From: Hymenobacter sp. H14-R3 | GTDB taxonomy: Bacteria; Bacteroidota; Bacteroidia; Cytophagales; Hymenobacteraceae | Assembly (NCBI RefSeq): GCF_030063445.1 | Contig: NZ_JASITD010000012.1 | Coordinates: 62,001-126,000 of the forward strand | DNA length: 64,000 nt | Direction: 5' to 3' | Part shown: one piece after another, positions 24,309 to 33,404 of the stretch | How the letters are laid out: the number at the start of each line of letters is the position of its first letter | Numbering within the stretch: the stretch's first letter is position 1 | Translations under genes and position numbers: made by a program | Notes under the pieces: generated by a model | What the model was told of the DNA's origin: nothing | The model's database searches: none | The model's input: the letters and a program-made list of their open reading frames with translations, nothing else

Positions 24309-27300
24309 CTACGCCAGCGCCGGCTGGGGCACCTGCTCGGGCTGCGGCGCGCCGGGCGCTTGCTCGCCCTGCTTGTCGGGTGGGCCACCGCCTGCTTCCT
24401 CGGCTTCCAGCTGCGCCCGCGTTTTGGGCGGGCCGCTGATGCGCTCCTGCAGGCTCTCAAAAATGAGGAACAGCACCGGTACAAAAAACACCCCCACCAG
24501 CGTGCCAAACAGCATGCCGCCGATGGCCCCGGCCCCGATGCTGCGGTTGCCGTTGGCCCCCGCGCCGCTGGCAAACAGCAGCGGCAGCAGCCCAAATATG
24601 AAGGCAAACGAGGTCATCAGAATCGGCCGCAGGCGGGCCTTGGCCCCTTCGAGGGCGGCGTCGGCGATGCTCAGGCCGTGGTCGCGGCGCCGGCCCAGCG
24701 AGAATTCGATAATCAGAATCGCGTTCTTGGCCAGCAGGCCAATGAGCATGATGATAGAAATCTGGAGGTAGATGTTGTTGTCGATGCCAAAAATCTTGGC
24801 GAATAAGTAGGTGCCACTCAGACCGATAGGAATGGAGAGCAGCACCGCAAACGGCAGAATGTAGCTCTCGTACTGCGCGCTCAGCAGCAGGTACACAAAC
24901 ACCAGCGAGAGGGCAAAAATGTAGAGCGACTGCTTGCCGCTGCCCTGCTCTTCGCGGCTGATGCCCGAAAACTCGAACCCGTAGCCGGCCGGCAGCTGCT
25001 GCGCCACTTCCTGAATGGCCACCAGCGCCTGCCCCGAGCTGGTGCCCTCCTTGGGCGAGCCGTTGACCGAGATGGCCGTGAACAGGTTGAAGCGCGACAA
25101 GCTCTCGGGCCCGTAGATGCGGGTGAGGGTCACGAACTCCGTAATAGGGGCCATGGCCCCGCTGGCGTTGCGCACAAATATCTTGCTAAGGCCCTCGGGG
25201 CTAGCCCGATACGAAGTGTCGGCCTGCACCATTACCCGGTACTGCTTACCAAACTGGTTGAAGTTGGAGGCGTAGGAGCCGCCGTAAAACACCTGCATGG
25301 CGTTCAGAATATCCTTTTCCGTGAGGCCAGCCTGCTTCACCTTAGGCACGTTCACGGTGAGCTGGTACTGCGGAAAGCCGGGGTTGAAGGCCGTGGTAGC
25401 AAACTGAATCTCCGGGCGTTTGCCCAGCTTGGCCAGGAAATCCTGGGCTACTTTGTAGAACTCGGCCGTGGTGTGGCCGCCCTTGTCCTGAAGCTGGAAT
25501 GTGAAGCCGCCCGTGGCCCCGAAACCCGTGATGGTGGGCTGCGAGATGCTGCGGATATCACCGGCCCGAATGTGGGCCGTGAGCTCAGTTATCTGCTTGA
25601 TAACGGCCTGGTTATCCATCTTGGGGCGCTCGTCCCAGGGCTTGAGGCGCACAATCACCATGCCGTAGGCGCTGCCCGCGCCGGCCAGGAAATTCTGGCC
25701 CGTGATGCGCAGCGTACTCCGCACCGCCGGAATGGTCCGAATCAGGCTATCTACCTCCTTGTTGACGGCCGTGGTGCGCTCCAGCGTGGAGGCGGGCGGC
25801 AGGCTCACGTTCACAAACACGGTGCCCATGTCCTCATTGGGCACGAAGCTGCTGGGCGTGCTCGTCATCAAAAAATACAGGAAACCGGCAAAGCCAGCCA
25901 CGGCGGCCAGCGACAGCCACCGACGGTCCATCAGAAACTGCACGGCGCGGGTGTACTTGGCCACCAGCGCATCGTAGGCAGCGTTGAAAGCCACGCTGAA
26001 ACGCTGCATGAGCGTTTTTTTCTCGGCCTGCTTATCCGCCTCGTGGTTGGGTGGCAGCAGGAACAGCGCGGCCAGCGCGGGGCACAGCGTGAGGGCGTTA
26101 ACGGCCGAAATGAGGATGGCCACCGCTAGCGTTATCCCGAATTGTTTATAAAACACGCCCACTGAGCCAGTGATAAACGTAACCGGTAAAAACACCGCCG
26201 CCATCACCAGCGTGATGCTCACGATGGCCCCGGTTATCTCGCTCATGGCGTCGATGGCGGCCTTGCGCGGCGAGGTGTAGCCACTTTCGAGCTTGGCGTG
26301 CACGGCCTCCACCACCACAATGGCATCATCGACCACAATGCCGATGGCGAGCACCAACGCAAAGAGCGTCAGTAGGTTAATGCTGTAGCCGAAAATCTTG
26401 AGGAAGAAAAACGTGCCGATAATCGACACCGGCACCGACACGCCGTGAATGATGGTGGAGCGAAAGTCTTGCAGGAAGATGAAGATTACCAAAAACACCA
26501 GCGCGAAGCACTCAATAAGCGTGTGAATTACCTTGTCAATCGAAGCATCCAGGAAGTCGTTGATATTCACCAGGTTGGTGTAGTGAATGCCGGCCGGAAA
26601 CGACTTCTCGGCGTCTTGCAGCACCGCAATCGACTTCTCGATGACGTCGCGGGCGTTGGAGCCCGGCGTCTGGTTCACCGAGATGCCCACCGAGGGCTTG
26701 CCGAAGGTGGCGCTGTTGCTGGTGTAGGCCTGCGCGCCCAGCTCGATGCGGGCCACGTCCTTGAGGCGCAGCAGCTGGCCCTGGGCCGTGCCCTTGAGTA
26801 CGATATCACCAAACTGGCTGGCCGAGAGTAGCTTACCGGTGTACTTAATCACGTACTGGAAGCTCTGGTCGGAGTTTTCGCCAAACTTGCCAGGGGCGGC
26901 CTCCACGTTTTGGTCGGCCAGGGCGGCCGTAATATCGGCCGGGGTGAGGCCATAAATGGCCATCACATCGGGCTTTAGCCAGACGCGCATGGCGTAGTCG
27001 CGCGAGCCAAAGGCGTTGGAGTCGCCCACGCCGTTGACCCGCTTGATTTGGGGCACGATGTTAATCTGGGCGTAGTTCTGTAAAAACGTCTGGTCGTAGG
27101 CCGGGTTGTCGCTGTAGAGCGCAAATATCAACAGGTTGCTGCTCTGGCGCTTGCGGGTGGTTACGCCGGCCAGCGTCACTTCCTGCGGCAGCAGGCTGGT
27201 GGCGCTCGACACCCGGTTTTGCACGTCCACGGCCGCCTGGTCAGGGTCGGTGCCCACGTTGAAATACACCTGAATGGAGCCCGCCCCGTCGTTGGTGGCC

Positions 27301-27542
27301 GTGGACGTCATGTAGGTCATGCCCTCCACGCCGTTTATCTGCTCCTCCAGCGGCACAATCACGCTTTTGAGCACCACATCGGCATTGGCCCCCGCGTAGC
27401 TGGCCGACACCTGCACCGTGGGCGGCGAAATGTCGGGGTACTGCGCAATGGGCAGCGACAACAGCCCCAAAATGCCCAGCAGCACCAGAATAACCGAGAT
27501 AACGGTGGAAAGCACGGGGCGCTCAATGAATATTTTTAGCAT
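24309..27542 (-). CDS. RND efflux pump permease, HAE1 (AcrB/MexB) family
   Basis: A 1,077-residue inner-membrane proton antiporter that exports drugs or other amphiphiles. It begins MLKIFIERPVLSTVISVILV and has the twelve-helix layout with two large periplasmic loops. The proton-relay Asp pair is in the fourth helix (GIVVDDAIVVVEAVH). GSGKQSLYIFALSLVFVYLLLSAQYESY and the LAKNAILIIEF helix are HAE1 hallmarks. The end is Pro/Gln-rich and extends slightly beyond AcrB. It sits between adaptor and channel genes in one operon. The substrate cannot be deduced. Confidence 0.96.
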   Translation of the reverse strand: MLKIFIERPVLSTVISVILVLLGILGLLSLPIAQYPDISPPTVQVSASYAGANADVVLKSVIVPLEEQINGVEGMTYMTSTATNDGAGSIQVYFNVGTDPDQAAVDVQNRVSSATSLLPQEVTLAGVTTRKRQSSNLLIFALYSDNPAYDQTFLQNYAQINIVPQIKRVNGVGDSNAFGSRDYAMRVWLKPDVMAIYGLTPADITAALADQNVEAAPGKFGENSDQSFQYVIKYTGKLLSASQFGDIVLKGTAQGQLLRLKDVARIELGAQAYTSNSATFGKPSVGISVNQTPGSNARDVIEKSIAVLQDAEKSFPAGIHYTNLVNINDFLDASIDKVIHTLIECFALVFLVIFIFLQDFRSTIIHGVSVPVSIIGTFFFLKIFGYSINLLTLFALVLAIGIVVDDAIVVVEAVHAKLESGYTSPRKAAIDAMSEITGAIVSITLVMAAVFLPVTFITGSVGVFYKQFGITLAVAILISAVNALTLCPALAALFLLPPNHEADKQAEKKTLMQRFSVAFNAAYDALVAKYTRAVQFLMDRRWLSLAAVAGFAGFLYFLMTSTPSSFVPNEDMGTVFVNVSLPPASTLERTTAVNKEVDSLIRTIPAVRSTLRITGQNFLAGAGSAYGMVIVRLKPWDERPKMDNQAVIKQITELTAHIRAGDIRSISQPTITGFGATGGFTFQLQDKGGHTTAEFYKVAQDFLAKLGKRPEIQFATTAFNPGFPQYQLTVNVPKVKQAGLTEKDILNAMQVFYGGSYASNFNQFGKQYRVMVQADTSYRASPEGLSKIFVRNASGAMAPITEFVTLTRIYGPESLSRFNLFTAISVNGSPKEGTSSGQALVAIQEVAQQLPAGYGFEFSGISREEQGSGKQSLYIFALSLVFVYLLLSAQYESYILPFAVLLSIPIGLSGTYLFAKIFGIDNNIYLQISIIMLIGLLAKNAILIIEFSLGRRRDHGLSIADAALEGAKARLRPILMTSFAFIFGLLPLLFASGAGANGNRSIGAGAIGGMLFGTLVGVFFVPVLFLIFESLQERISGPPKTRAQLEAEEAGGGPPDKQGEQAPGAPQPEQVPQPALA

Positions 27543-27568
27543 AAGTTCTGACGTTGCGCCTCACCCCC

Positions 27569-27679
27569 CGGCCCCCTCTCCTTCAGAGAGGGGGAGCCGA
27601 ACGAAGTGGTGAATGCTGCCTATTTTCTAACAAATACTTTTTGACGTTTGGCTCCCCCTTTCTGAAGGAGAGGGGGCCG
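27569..27679. repeat. GGCCCCCTCTCC-type inverted repeat
   Basis: Arms 27569-27598 and 27650-27679 start CGGCCCCCTCTCCTTCAGA and pair at 29 of 30 positions around a 51-nt spacer. It lies inside the efflux operon, between adaptor and pump genes, so read-through transcripts would carry it as a hairpin; this could set different adaptor and pump mRNA levels. C-rich repeats of this kind are widespread in Cytophagales genomes as I recall them. Confidence 0.85.
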
Positions 27680-27726
27680 TGCCCCACAGGGGTCCCGTGA
27701 GGTGCTCACGGAGGGCAATTAAGTAA

Positions 27727-28902
27727 TCATCCGGCCACCACCGTACTCGCCTTCTTCACCACCTTGGGCCTGATTTTCGTGCCCTCCTTCAAGCCGCTGA
27801 GGCCTTCGAGCACCACTTCCTGGCCGGCTTTCAGCCCTTTTTGTACCACGAAGGATTCGCCGTCGGGCGTGGGCACCACCGTGATGGCGGCGGCGTGGGC
27901 GGCCGTGTCGCGGCCCAGCACGTAGGTAAAGCGCTTGCCTTGCAGCTCATACGTAGCACTTTGCGGAATAATGAGCGCATCCTTCACGGGCTGGAACGTG
28001 CGCACCGAGCCGCTGCTGCCGCTGCGCAGCAGGCCCTGCGGGTTAGGAAACGTAGCCCGAAAGCTGCTGGCCCCGGTTTCGGTATTTATCTGACCAATAG
28101 CGGTTTCGACGCGGCCGGTATGGCCGTATAGGCTACCGTCGGCCAGCACCAGGCGCACGTCGGGCACGTGCGTGAGCTTGTCTTGCAGGGTGTTGCCGGG
28201 ACGGCGGCGCGCGAAGCTGAGCAGCGCCTTCTCGCTGAGCGAGAAGTAGGCGTACACGTTGCCGATGCTCGACACCGTGGTGAGCGGGTCGGCGGAGGTG
28301 CTGCTCACCAGCGCGCCGATTTTGTTGGGGATGGTGCCCATCACGCCGTTCACGGGGCTCGTGATGGTGGTGTAGCCCAGGTTGGTTTGCGCATTTACCA
28401 GCGTGGCCCGGGCCTGGGCCAAGGCGGCCAGCCGGCTTTCGAGGGTATACTGCGCGCCCTCCAGCTGGTACTTGCTGATGATGCCGCGCTCAACCAGCGG
28501 CTGCACTTTGCGCACGCCCATGCGGGCGGCGTCCACGTCGGCCTGGGCGGTTTTGATGCCCGCGCTGGCCGTGCGCACCGCCTGCTCGTACTGCGGGGCC
28601 GAGATGTGGAAAAGCTTCTGGCCCTTGCGCACGCTGGCGCCCTCATCCACATAAATGGCTTCGACAAAGCCATCTACCTTGGGCCGAATCTCCACGTTTT
28701 GCTGGCCCTGAATGGTGGCCGGGTAGTCTTGGTAGAGCGTCACGGTATCGGGCCGCACCACCAGCACGGGGTATTCCTTGATGGGCTGGGGCCCGCCATC
28801 CTTGCCGTCTTTGCCAGCGGCGGTATCTTTTTTGGAGCCGCAGGCTGCCACGCTCAGCAGGGCCAGCAGCCCCGCCGCGAGGCCCGGTACACGAGTAGTC
28901 AT
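27727..28902 (-). CDS. RND efflux periplasmic adaptor (membrane fusion protein)
   Basis: A 391-residue lipoprotein (lipobox SVAAC, Cys21) that bridges pump and channel. The start is ATG 28902 (MTTRVPGLAAGLL). The halves of the lipoyl domain are visible (YQDYPATIQGQQNVEIRP and VNGVMGTIPNKIGALV) on both sides of a helical hairpin rich in Ala/Gln, followed by beta-barrel and membrane-proximal domains. It is the first gene of the adaptor-pump-channel operon. Confidence 0.95.
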   Translation of the reverse strand: MTTRVPGLAAGLLALLSVAACGSKKDTAAGKDGKDGGPQPIKEYPVLVVRPDTVTLYQDYPATIQGQQNVEIRPKVDGFVEAIYVDEGASVRKGQKLFHISAPQYEQAVRTASAGIKTAQADVDAARMGVRKVQPLVERGIISKYQLEGAQYTLESRLAALAQARATLVNAQTNLGYTTITSPVNGVMGTIPNKIGALVSSTSADPLTTVSSIGNVYAYFSLSEKALLSFARRRPGNTLQDKLTHVPDVRLVLADGSLYGHTGRVETAIGQINTETGASSFRATFPNPQGLLRSGSSGSVRTFQPVKDALIIPQSATYELQGKRFTYVLGRDTAAHAAAITVVPTPDGESFVVQKGLKAGQEVVLEGLSGLKEGTKIRPKVVKKASTVVAG

Positions 28903-29066
28903 GGGCCTGAAACGCGAAAGCCAGGCCCCGCGGCTGGGTGGATTCACCAAAAAAAGACGAAGCCCCCAACCATCCCGGCAAACGCCTTGATAAGGCCGGT
29001 AATCGGGGAGAAATTATGAAGTGCGAAGGAGGAGGTGGGAATGGAATTTGGCCATTAAGAAGAAAT

Positions 29067-29104
29067 TCATGCTGAGCTTCTGCATGACTTGCGCTCGCAA
29101 GGAC
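29067..29104. repeat. Degenerate mosaic of two intergenic palindrome families
   Basis: TCATGC...GCATGA (29067-29072 and 29082-29087) with the TCATGCTGAGCTT word is followed at once by CTTGCGCTCGCAAG (29088-29101), a short perfect palindrome related to the CCTTGCGAGCGCA core at 50322 and 60856. It lies in the 233-nt gap upstream of the efflux adaptor gene. Confidence 0.6.
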
Positions 29105-29135
29105 AGACGTTCCTCCTGACTTCTAATACAACCAA

Positions 29136-29369
29136 CTAATGATGGTGATGATGGCCCGGCTCGGCCGGCTTGCCAAACAGGTTGACCAGCGCGCCGCCTA
29201 CGAAGAGCACGGCCCAGCACACGTAGAGCCAGCCGTAGCCGGCGGGCAGCGGCCGGCGCACCAGGTAGCGAATAAGTAGCTCGGCCCCGCCGCTCATGAG
29301 CAGGCCGGTGAAGGCAATAAACTGCCACGAATTGAAGTGGCGGGGGCGGTATAGCTTGGCTAAATCCAC
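29136..29369 (-). CDS. Small membrane protein with C-terminal His run
   Basis: A 77-residue hypothetical protein with a likely GTG start at 29369 and no better ATG nearby. Two hydrophobic helices (FIAFTGLLMSGGAELLI and WLYVCWAVLFVGGALVNLF) are joined by a basic loop with RRPLPAGYG. The last residues are GKPAEPGHHHHH, a natural five-His tail that could bind metal. I do not recognise the family. Codon use and GC match the neighbours. Confidence 0.65.
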   Translation of the reverse strand: MDLAKLYRPRHFNSWQFIAFTGLLMSGGAELLIRYLVRRPLPAGYGWLYVCWAVLFVGGALVNLFGKPAEPGHHHHH

Positions 29370-29515
29370 GGGGCGGGAAGATTACGAATGAAAATACAAA
29401 TAAAACGGGTGGCCGGCCGCCGGGGGCCAAACCTCGGCCCGGCCGGCGCGTACACCAATGGGCCGGCGCCAGCCAGCCCATCCAGTGCATTTACGTAAAA
29501 TTTCCCCACCCCGAC

Positions 29516-29962
29516 ATGATACTCAACGACGAGATATTCGAAGAAGACGGCACCCAAACCGATAAGGAAGGCCGCAAAGTTGAAGCCCCCGGCCAAAACC
29601 CCACCAATACTATTGAGGCGGGCAAAAACGAAGAGCTGGAAAAGGAGCGCGAGTACCAGCGCACCCAAAGCAACGGCAAGGAGAGCGACGACGCCAGCGC
29701 CCACCGCAACGTAGGCGCCAACGGCTACACCCAGCGCAACAACCAGAAGGACCAGCTCGAAAACCTGCACATCGGCGGCTCCGAAACCGAGCCTCAGGGT
29801 GGTAACAACCACACCACCGCCGGCGAGCAGGCCCAGGGCCCCGGCTTCACCGAGGAAGGTAGCTACGAGCTTGGTGCCGGCATCCGGATGCACGACCAGG
29901 AATTTGGCGAAAAAGAGCCCAGCGGCCCCGCCGTGAAGCCCCAGGACGAAACCAGCAACTAG
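29516..29962 (+). CDS. Hydrophilic, probably disordered hypothetical protein
   Basis: A 148-residue protein with no Cys or Trp, no hydrophobic segment and a very high content of Glu, Asn, Gln, Gly and Asp (for example EELEKEREYQRTQSNGKESD). It looks intrinsically disordered and resembles stress-linked hydrophilic proteins in composition, though no LEA motif repeats. The opposite strand is also open for 177 codons, but that frame gives a low-complexity Val/Ala/Leu protein and is a shadow. Confidence 0.65.
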   Translation: MILNDEIFEEDGTQTDKEGRKVEAPGQNPTNTIEAGKNEELEKEREYQRTQSNGKESDDASAHRNVGANGYTQRNNQKDQLENLHIGGSETEPQGGNNHTTAGEQAQGPGFTEEGSYELGAGIRMHDQEFGEKEPSGPAVKPQDETSN

Positions 29963-30108
29963 CTGATTATTTGTAATATAGATTTAATTTCCCGGTTGCA
30001 GGCTGCTGAGCCCGCGGCCGGGAAATTTGCTTTTGGCGCAAAAAGAAAGCGGGGCGCTTGGCGTTGGAAAGGGGCCCCTTATCTTGCTGCCCCTTTTGTT
30101 CCCACGTT

Positions 30109-30750
30109 ATGAATTCTTCGCTTGCCGTTTGCTCGCTTTTGGCCCCGGCTACCGCCCGCACCGTAGCCGTGCCGGTTCGCCGGCCCCGGGCCTGGGGCCT
30201 GGCTGCGCTGGTCGTGGCGACTGGCCTGGCCGGGTGCGGCCACACCCCGGAAACCACCAGTGCCACCGCGCCGGCCACCGCCCCTGCCCTGGCGGCCGCG
30301 CCCACTACGGCCCCGCCCGCGCCTGCGCCGGCTCCTACGGTAGCCCCCACCAAGGTTATAGCTAAAATAAAGCCTGCCCGGGCCTCGCGTATTGCCCCGG
30401 TAGTGGCCGCCGCTGCCGCGCCAGTTGCCGAGGAGGTCGCCGTGCCGGCCCCCGAGCCCGCGGCCGCCCCGGCCGCGCCCACCACCCGGACCCAGGCCGG
30501 CCGCATCCTCGACGAAAACGGCCGCCCCCTGGTTGGCGCTACCGTGCTGCTGCGTGGCAGCGGCAAAGGCACCAGCACCGACGCCAGCGGCAGCTACTCG
30601 CTCGAAGTACCCACCGGCTCCAACACTTTTTCGGTGGGCTACGGCGGCTACGAGGACGAAACGGCTACCAGTAGCGACGGCCAGCCCCTCAACGTGACGT
30701 TGCTGCCCAAGCCCAGCGGCAAGGCCACCGGTCGCCGGCCGCGCCGCTAG
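30109..30750 (+). CDS. Lipoprotein with carboxypeptidase-regulatory-like domain
   Basis: A 213-residue protein. The signal GLAALVVATGLAGC fits a lipoprotein, but from ATG 30109 the N-region is long; a GTG at 30169 would give a normal lipoprotein signal of 22 residues. A Pro/Ala/Thr linker (about 45-120) leads to one beta-sandwich domain (RILDENGRPLVGATVLLRGS...STDASGSYSLEVPTG), the CarboxypepD_reg-like module common in Bacteroidota envelope proteins. The end is basic (GKATGRRPRR). Function is unknown. Confidence 0.8.
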   Translation: MNSSLAVCSLLAPATARTVAVPVRRPRAWGLAALVVATGLAGCGHTPETTSATAPATAPALAAAPTTAPPAPAPAPTVAPTKVIAKIKPARASRIAPVVAAAAAPVAEEVAVPAPEPAAAPAAPTTRTQAGRILDENGRPLVGATVLLRGSGKGTSTDASGSYSLEVPTGSNTFSVGYGGYEDETATSSDGQPLNVTLLPKPSGKATGRRPRR

Positions 30751-30777
30751 GGCCCTGGTTGAATTTTGAGCATATTG

Positions 30778-30810
30778 AAAAGGGCTCCGCTGCAAAGCAG
30801 AGCCCTTTTT
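30778..30810. terminator. Intrinsic terminator after the regulatory-like-domain lipoprotein gene
   Basis: AAAAGGGCTC (30778-30787) pairs with GAGCCCTTTT (30800-30809), with extra pairing inside the loop (CTGC/GCAG), and is followed by T on the plus strand and preceded by A-runs, so it can work in both directions. Confidence 0.8.
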
Positions 30811-30833
30811 CTGTGGGTGTAGGGTGGCTTTGC

Positions 30834-30847
30834 GGGGGGGGGGGGGG
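30834..30847. repeat. Poly-G homopolymer of 14
   Basis: Fourteen consecutive G residues lie in the non-coding gap between two convergent genes. Such a run is expected to vary in length by slippage and to be hard to sequence, so the exact number may be inaccurate. No gene or promoter is placed so that its length would switch expression. Confidence 0.85.
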
Positions 30848-30922
30848 CAGGGGGTGAGGCGCACGCGGAGGGCGAAACGGCCCCGCCCAACCCAGAACCG
30901 CTACACGCTGCAACGCAAGCCT

Positions 30923-31267
30923 CTAAGCGTTTAACAGGACAAACTGCGGCCCTCCCGCTGCCGCATTCAGCTCCCTCACGCGCTGCGTAAGGCGCGCAAG
31001 GGGCTTAGTATCACCGGATAGCACGTAGCGTTGGTGCTGATACGTGAGCAGTAGCTGAGGCAGCACTGCTTCGAGGTAAACCAGCCCGGCGAAGTCGTAG
31101 GGATGCGCAAGCAGGTGGCCGACCCGCGTGACGTTGCCCACCAGGGCCTCGTCGACGTAGCCGCTGCCGGGGTGCGCGGTATCGCCTAACTCGATTACTT
31201 GCAGGGGAGTTTCGGCCTCAAACAAGCGCAGGAAGGACTTGAGAGGCAGGTCAGCTAAAATCAGCAT
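30923..31267 (-). CDS. Hypothetical protein, 114 aa
   Basis: A soluble-looking 114-residue protein without Cys, signal peptide or membrane segment (starts MLILADLPLKSFLRLFEAET). I do not recognise the family. The sequence mixes helices and strands (LLLTYQHQRYVLSGDTKPLARL) as expected of a real small folded protein, and codon use fits the genome. It is 66 nt downstream of the amino-acid permease gene on the same strand. Confidence 0.6.
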   Translation of the reverse strand: MLILADLPLKSFLRLFEAETPLQVIELGDTAHPGSGYVDEALVGNVTRVGHLLAHPYDFAGLVYLEAVLPQLLLTYQHQRYVLSGDTKPLARLTQRVRELNAAAGGPQFVLLNA

Positions 31268-31333
31268 AATGCCTTTGCTGTCAATAATATACCAAGATGA
31301 TGAATGACCCGGCTCAGCGCTGCGATTACTGCC

Positions 31334-32818
31334 CTACGCCATGCGGCGGCCAAACAGAAAGTACACCGGCAGGCCCAGCGCCACCAGGCCCAGGCCGTAG
31401 CGCGAGTACTCGGCCGTGTCGGGCGCGATGAGCAGGATGATGCAGAAGGCTGAGGCCAGCGCCACGTAGAGGCCCGGCAGCACCGGGTAGCCCCAGGCGC
31501 GGTAGGGCCGGGGCGCATCGGGCCGGGTGCGGCGCAGCACGAAAATGCCGATTATCGTGATGACGTAGAACAGGATAACCGAAAACATGACGTAGTTGAG
31601 CAGCTGCCCGTAGCTGCCACTGAGGCAGAGCAGGCAGGCCCACAGGCACTGCACCCACAGGGCCCGGCCCGGCACGCCGGCCCGGTTGAGAACGGCCAGC
31701 GACGGAAAAAACAGCCCGTCCTTGGCCATGGCGAAGTAGGCGCGCGCCCCGCTCAGGATAATGCCGTTATTAGCCCCGAACGTGCTGAGCATGATGAGGA
31801 TAGCCAGCACGTAGGCGCCGGCCTGGCCCATCACCGACTCGGCCACGGCGGTGGCCACGCGGTCGTCGGTGGCGTACTGGATGCCGCGGCCGGCCAGGGT
31901 AGTAGCCTCGGGCGAGCCGTGCAGCGGCAACACCAAGAGGTACACGATGTTAATCAGAATGTAGAGCACCGTGACGATGGCCGTGCCGATGGCCATGCTG
32001 CGCACCAGGGTGCGCTCGGGGTTCTGGATTTCCTCGCCCGCGAAGCCAATGTTGTTCCACGAATCGGACGAAAACAGCGAGCCCGTCATGGCCATGCCGA
32101 TGCCGATAACCAGGTTGCCCAGGCCCAGCGGCACGATGCTGCCCGCCACGCCCGGCGCGGGCGAGCGCGTGGCCGTCCAGAGGTCGTGGAAGTTGGCCTG
32201 CACCGCGCCGGCGTTCAGGCCCAGCAGCAGGCCAAAAATAATGAGCAGCGCCAGCGCCACCAACTTAGTGGAGCTGAGCACGTTCTGAATCAACTTGCCC
32301 GCCTGCACGCCCCGCGCGTTGATGGCCGTGATGCCCACGATGAGCAAAATGGCCAGCAGCTGCACCGAGCTGAACGGAAACGGCCCGAGGTTGAACAGCA
32401 CGTTCTTCACCGAAAACCAGGGCTGCAACACGCCCGTGAACTTGGCAAACGCCACGGCTACGGCCGCGATTACGCCGGTCTGAATGACGAGAAACAGCGT
32501 CCAGCCGTACAAAAACGCGGTGAGCTTGCCAAACGCCTCGCGCAGGTACACGTACTGCCCGCCTACCTTGGGGAACATGGCCGCCAGTTCGCCGTAGCTG
32601 ATGGCGCCGGCCATGGTGATGAGGCCCGTGAGCAGCCACACCACCAGCAGCCAGCCCGCCGAGCCCACCTGCCGGGCAATATCGGCCGACACCAGGAAGA
32701 TGCCCGAGCCAATCATGGAGCCCGTGACGAGCATGATGGAGTCGAACAGGGTGAGGGCGCGCTTGAAGTGGCCGGGCGCGTCGGCGGCGGTGGTGGCGGA
32801 GGGTAGGGGAGAGGCCAT
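31334..32818 (-). CDS. APC family amino-acid permease
   Basis: A 494-residue inner-membrane transporter with about twelve helices. The start is ATG 32818 (MASPLPSATTAADAPGHF). The first helix contains GSMIGSGIFLVSADIARQVG, the unwound-helix substrate-binding motif of APC transporters, followed by ISYGELAAMFPKVGGQYVYL. It resembles the LAT/SteT-like basic or neutral amino-acid exchangers. Substrate unknown. Confidence 0.92.
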   Translation of the reverse strand: MASPLPSATTAADAPGHFKRALTLFDSIMLVTGSMIGSGIFLVSADIARQVGSAGWLLVVWLLTGLITMAGAISYGELAAMFPKVGGQYVYLREAFGKLTAFLYGWTLFLVIQTGVIAAVAVAFAKFTGVLQPWFSVKNVLFNLGPFPFSSVQLLAILLIVGITAINARGVQAGKLIQNVLSSTKLVALALLIIFGLLLGLNAGAVQANFHDLWTATRSPAPGVAGSIVPLGLGNLVIGIGMAMTGSLFSSDSWNNIGFAGEEIQNPERTLVRSMAIGTAIVTVLYILINIVYLLVLPLHGSPEATTLAGRGIQYATDDRVATAVAESVMGQAGAYVLAILIMLSTFGANNGIILSGARAYFAMAKDGLFFPSLAVLNRAGVPGRALWVQCLWACLLCLSGSYGQLLNYVMFSVILFYVITIIGIFVLRRTRPDAPRPYRAWGYPVLPGLYVALASAFCIILLIAPDTAEYSRYGLGLVALGLPVYFLFGRRMA

Positions 32819-32917
32819 TAAAGGGGGATGATTTTCATCAAAGAAAAGGCCTGTCGTATCATGCAGCCTCATGGGGGCCGCTGGGGCGCTTATCTGTTCA
32901 CGCCTACTGTGCCCGCC

Positions 32918-33367
32918 ATGCTTCCGCCCTACGTGTGCCGCTGCGGCCTGCTGGCTGCCGCTAAACTACTCTATATCAGTATTTTAATGGCCTGCGAAAT
33001 ATTAAGCCCTGCCACTCCCGAGCAGCTTATGGCGGTGGCCGGTACCGTAACCAGTGCCACTAATGGCCGGCCGCTACCCGGCGTGCTGCTGGCCGTGGAG
33101 TCATTTGCGCGCGGGTTTTCCCGGCCCATAACGTTCACCGGCTACCAGCGCCTGGGGTGGAACTACGGCTACCTCCACGGCAACACCCTCGATACTACGG
33201 CCTGCCTGCGCAACAGCTACCTGCCGCCTGCCGGCCTGCAAGGCCGCTACCTCAGCTACCCCCCAGCCGGAGCCTATGTGAAGGACACGGCCGTGGCGAT
33301 GGTAATCCAGAACCCGGGCTCTTTCCTTCCTGATACCGTGCGGGCCACCCTCACCTTCCTGCGCTAG
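32918..33367 (+). CDS. Hypothetical lipoprotein, possible beta-sandwich
   Basis: The best start is ATG 32918, giving a 149-residue protein with signal LLAAAKLLYISILMAC (lipobox LMAC). A longer frame opens at 32828. The mature part begins with AVAGTVTSATNGRPLPGVLLAVES, the first strands of a carboxypeptidase-regulatory-like fold, then diverges (Tyr-rich, NYGYLHGNTLDTTACLRN). I do not recognise it beyond that. It precedes the 931-aa protein gene by 49 nt. Confidence 0.6.
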   Translation: MLPPYVCRCGLLAAAKLLYISILMACEILSPATPEQLMAVAGTVTSATNGRPLPGVLLAVESFARGFSRPITFTGYQRLGWNYGYLHGNTLDTTACLRNSYLPPAGLQGRYLSYPPAGAYVKDTAVAMVIQNPGSFLPDTVRATLTFLR

Positions 33368-33404
33368 CGCTGGCGGGGGCGCGGCCAGAAGCTGGCGGCC
33401 GGCC

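Noticed and set aside
29360..29893. 177-codon minus-strand frame opposite the hydrophilic protein
   Set aside because: Its translation is low-complexity Val/Ala/Leu without domain character, and it is the complement of a frame with better coding properties.
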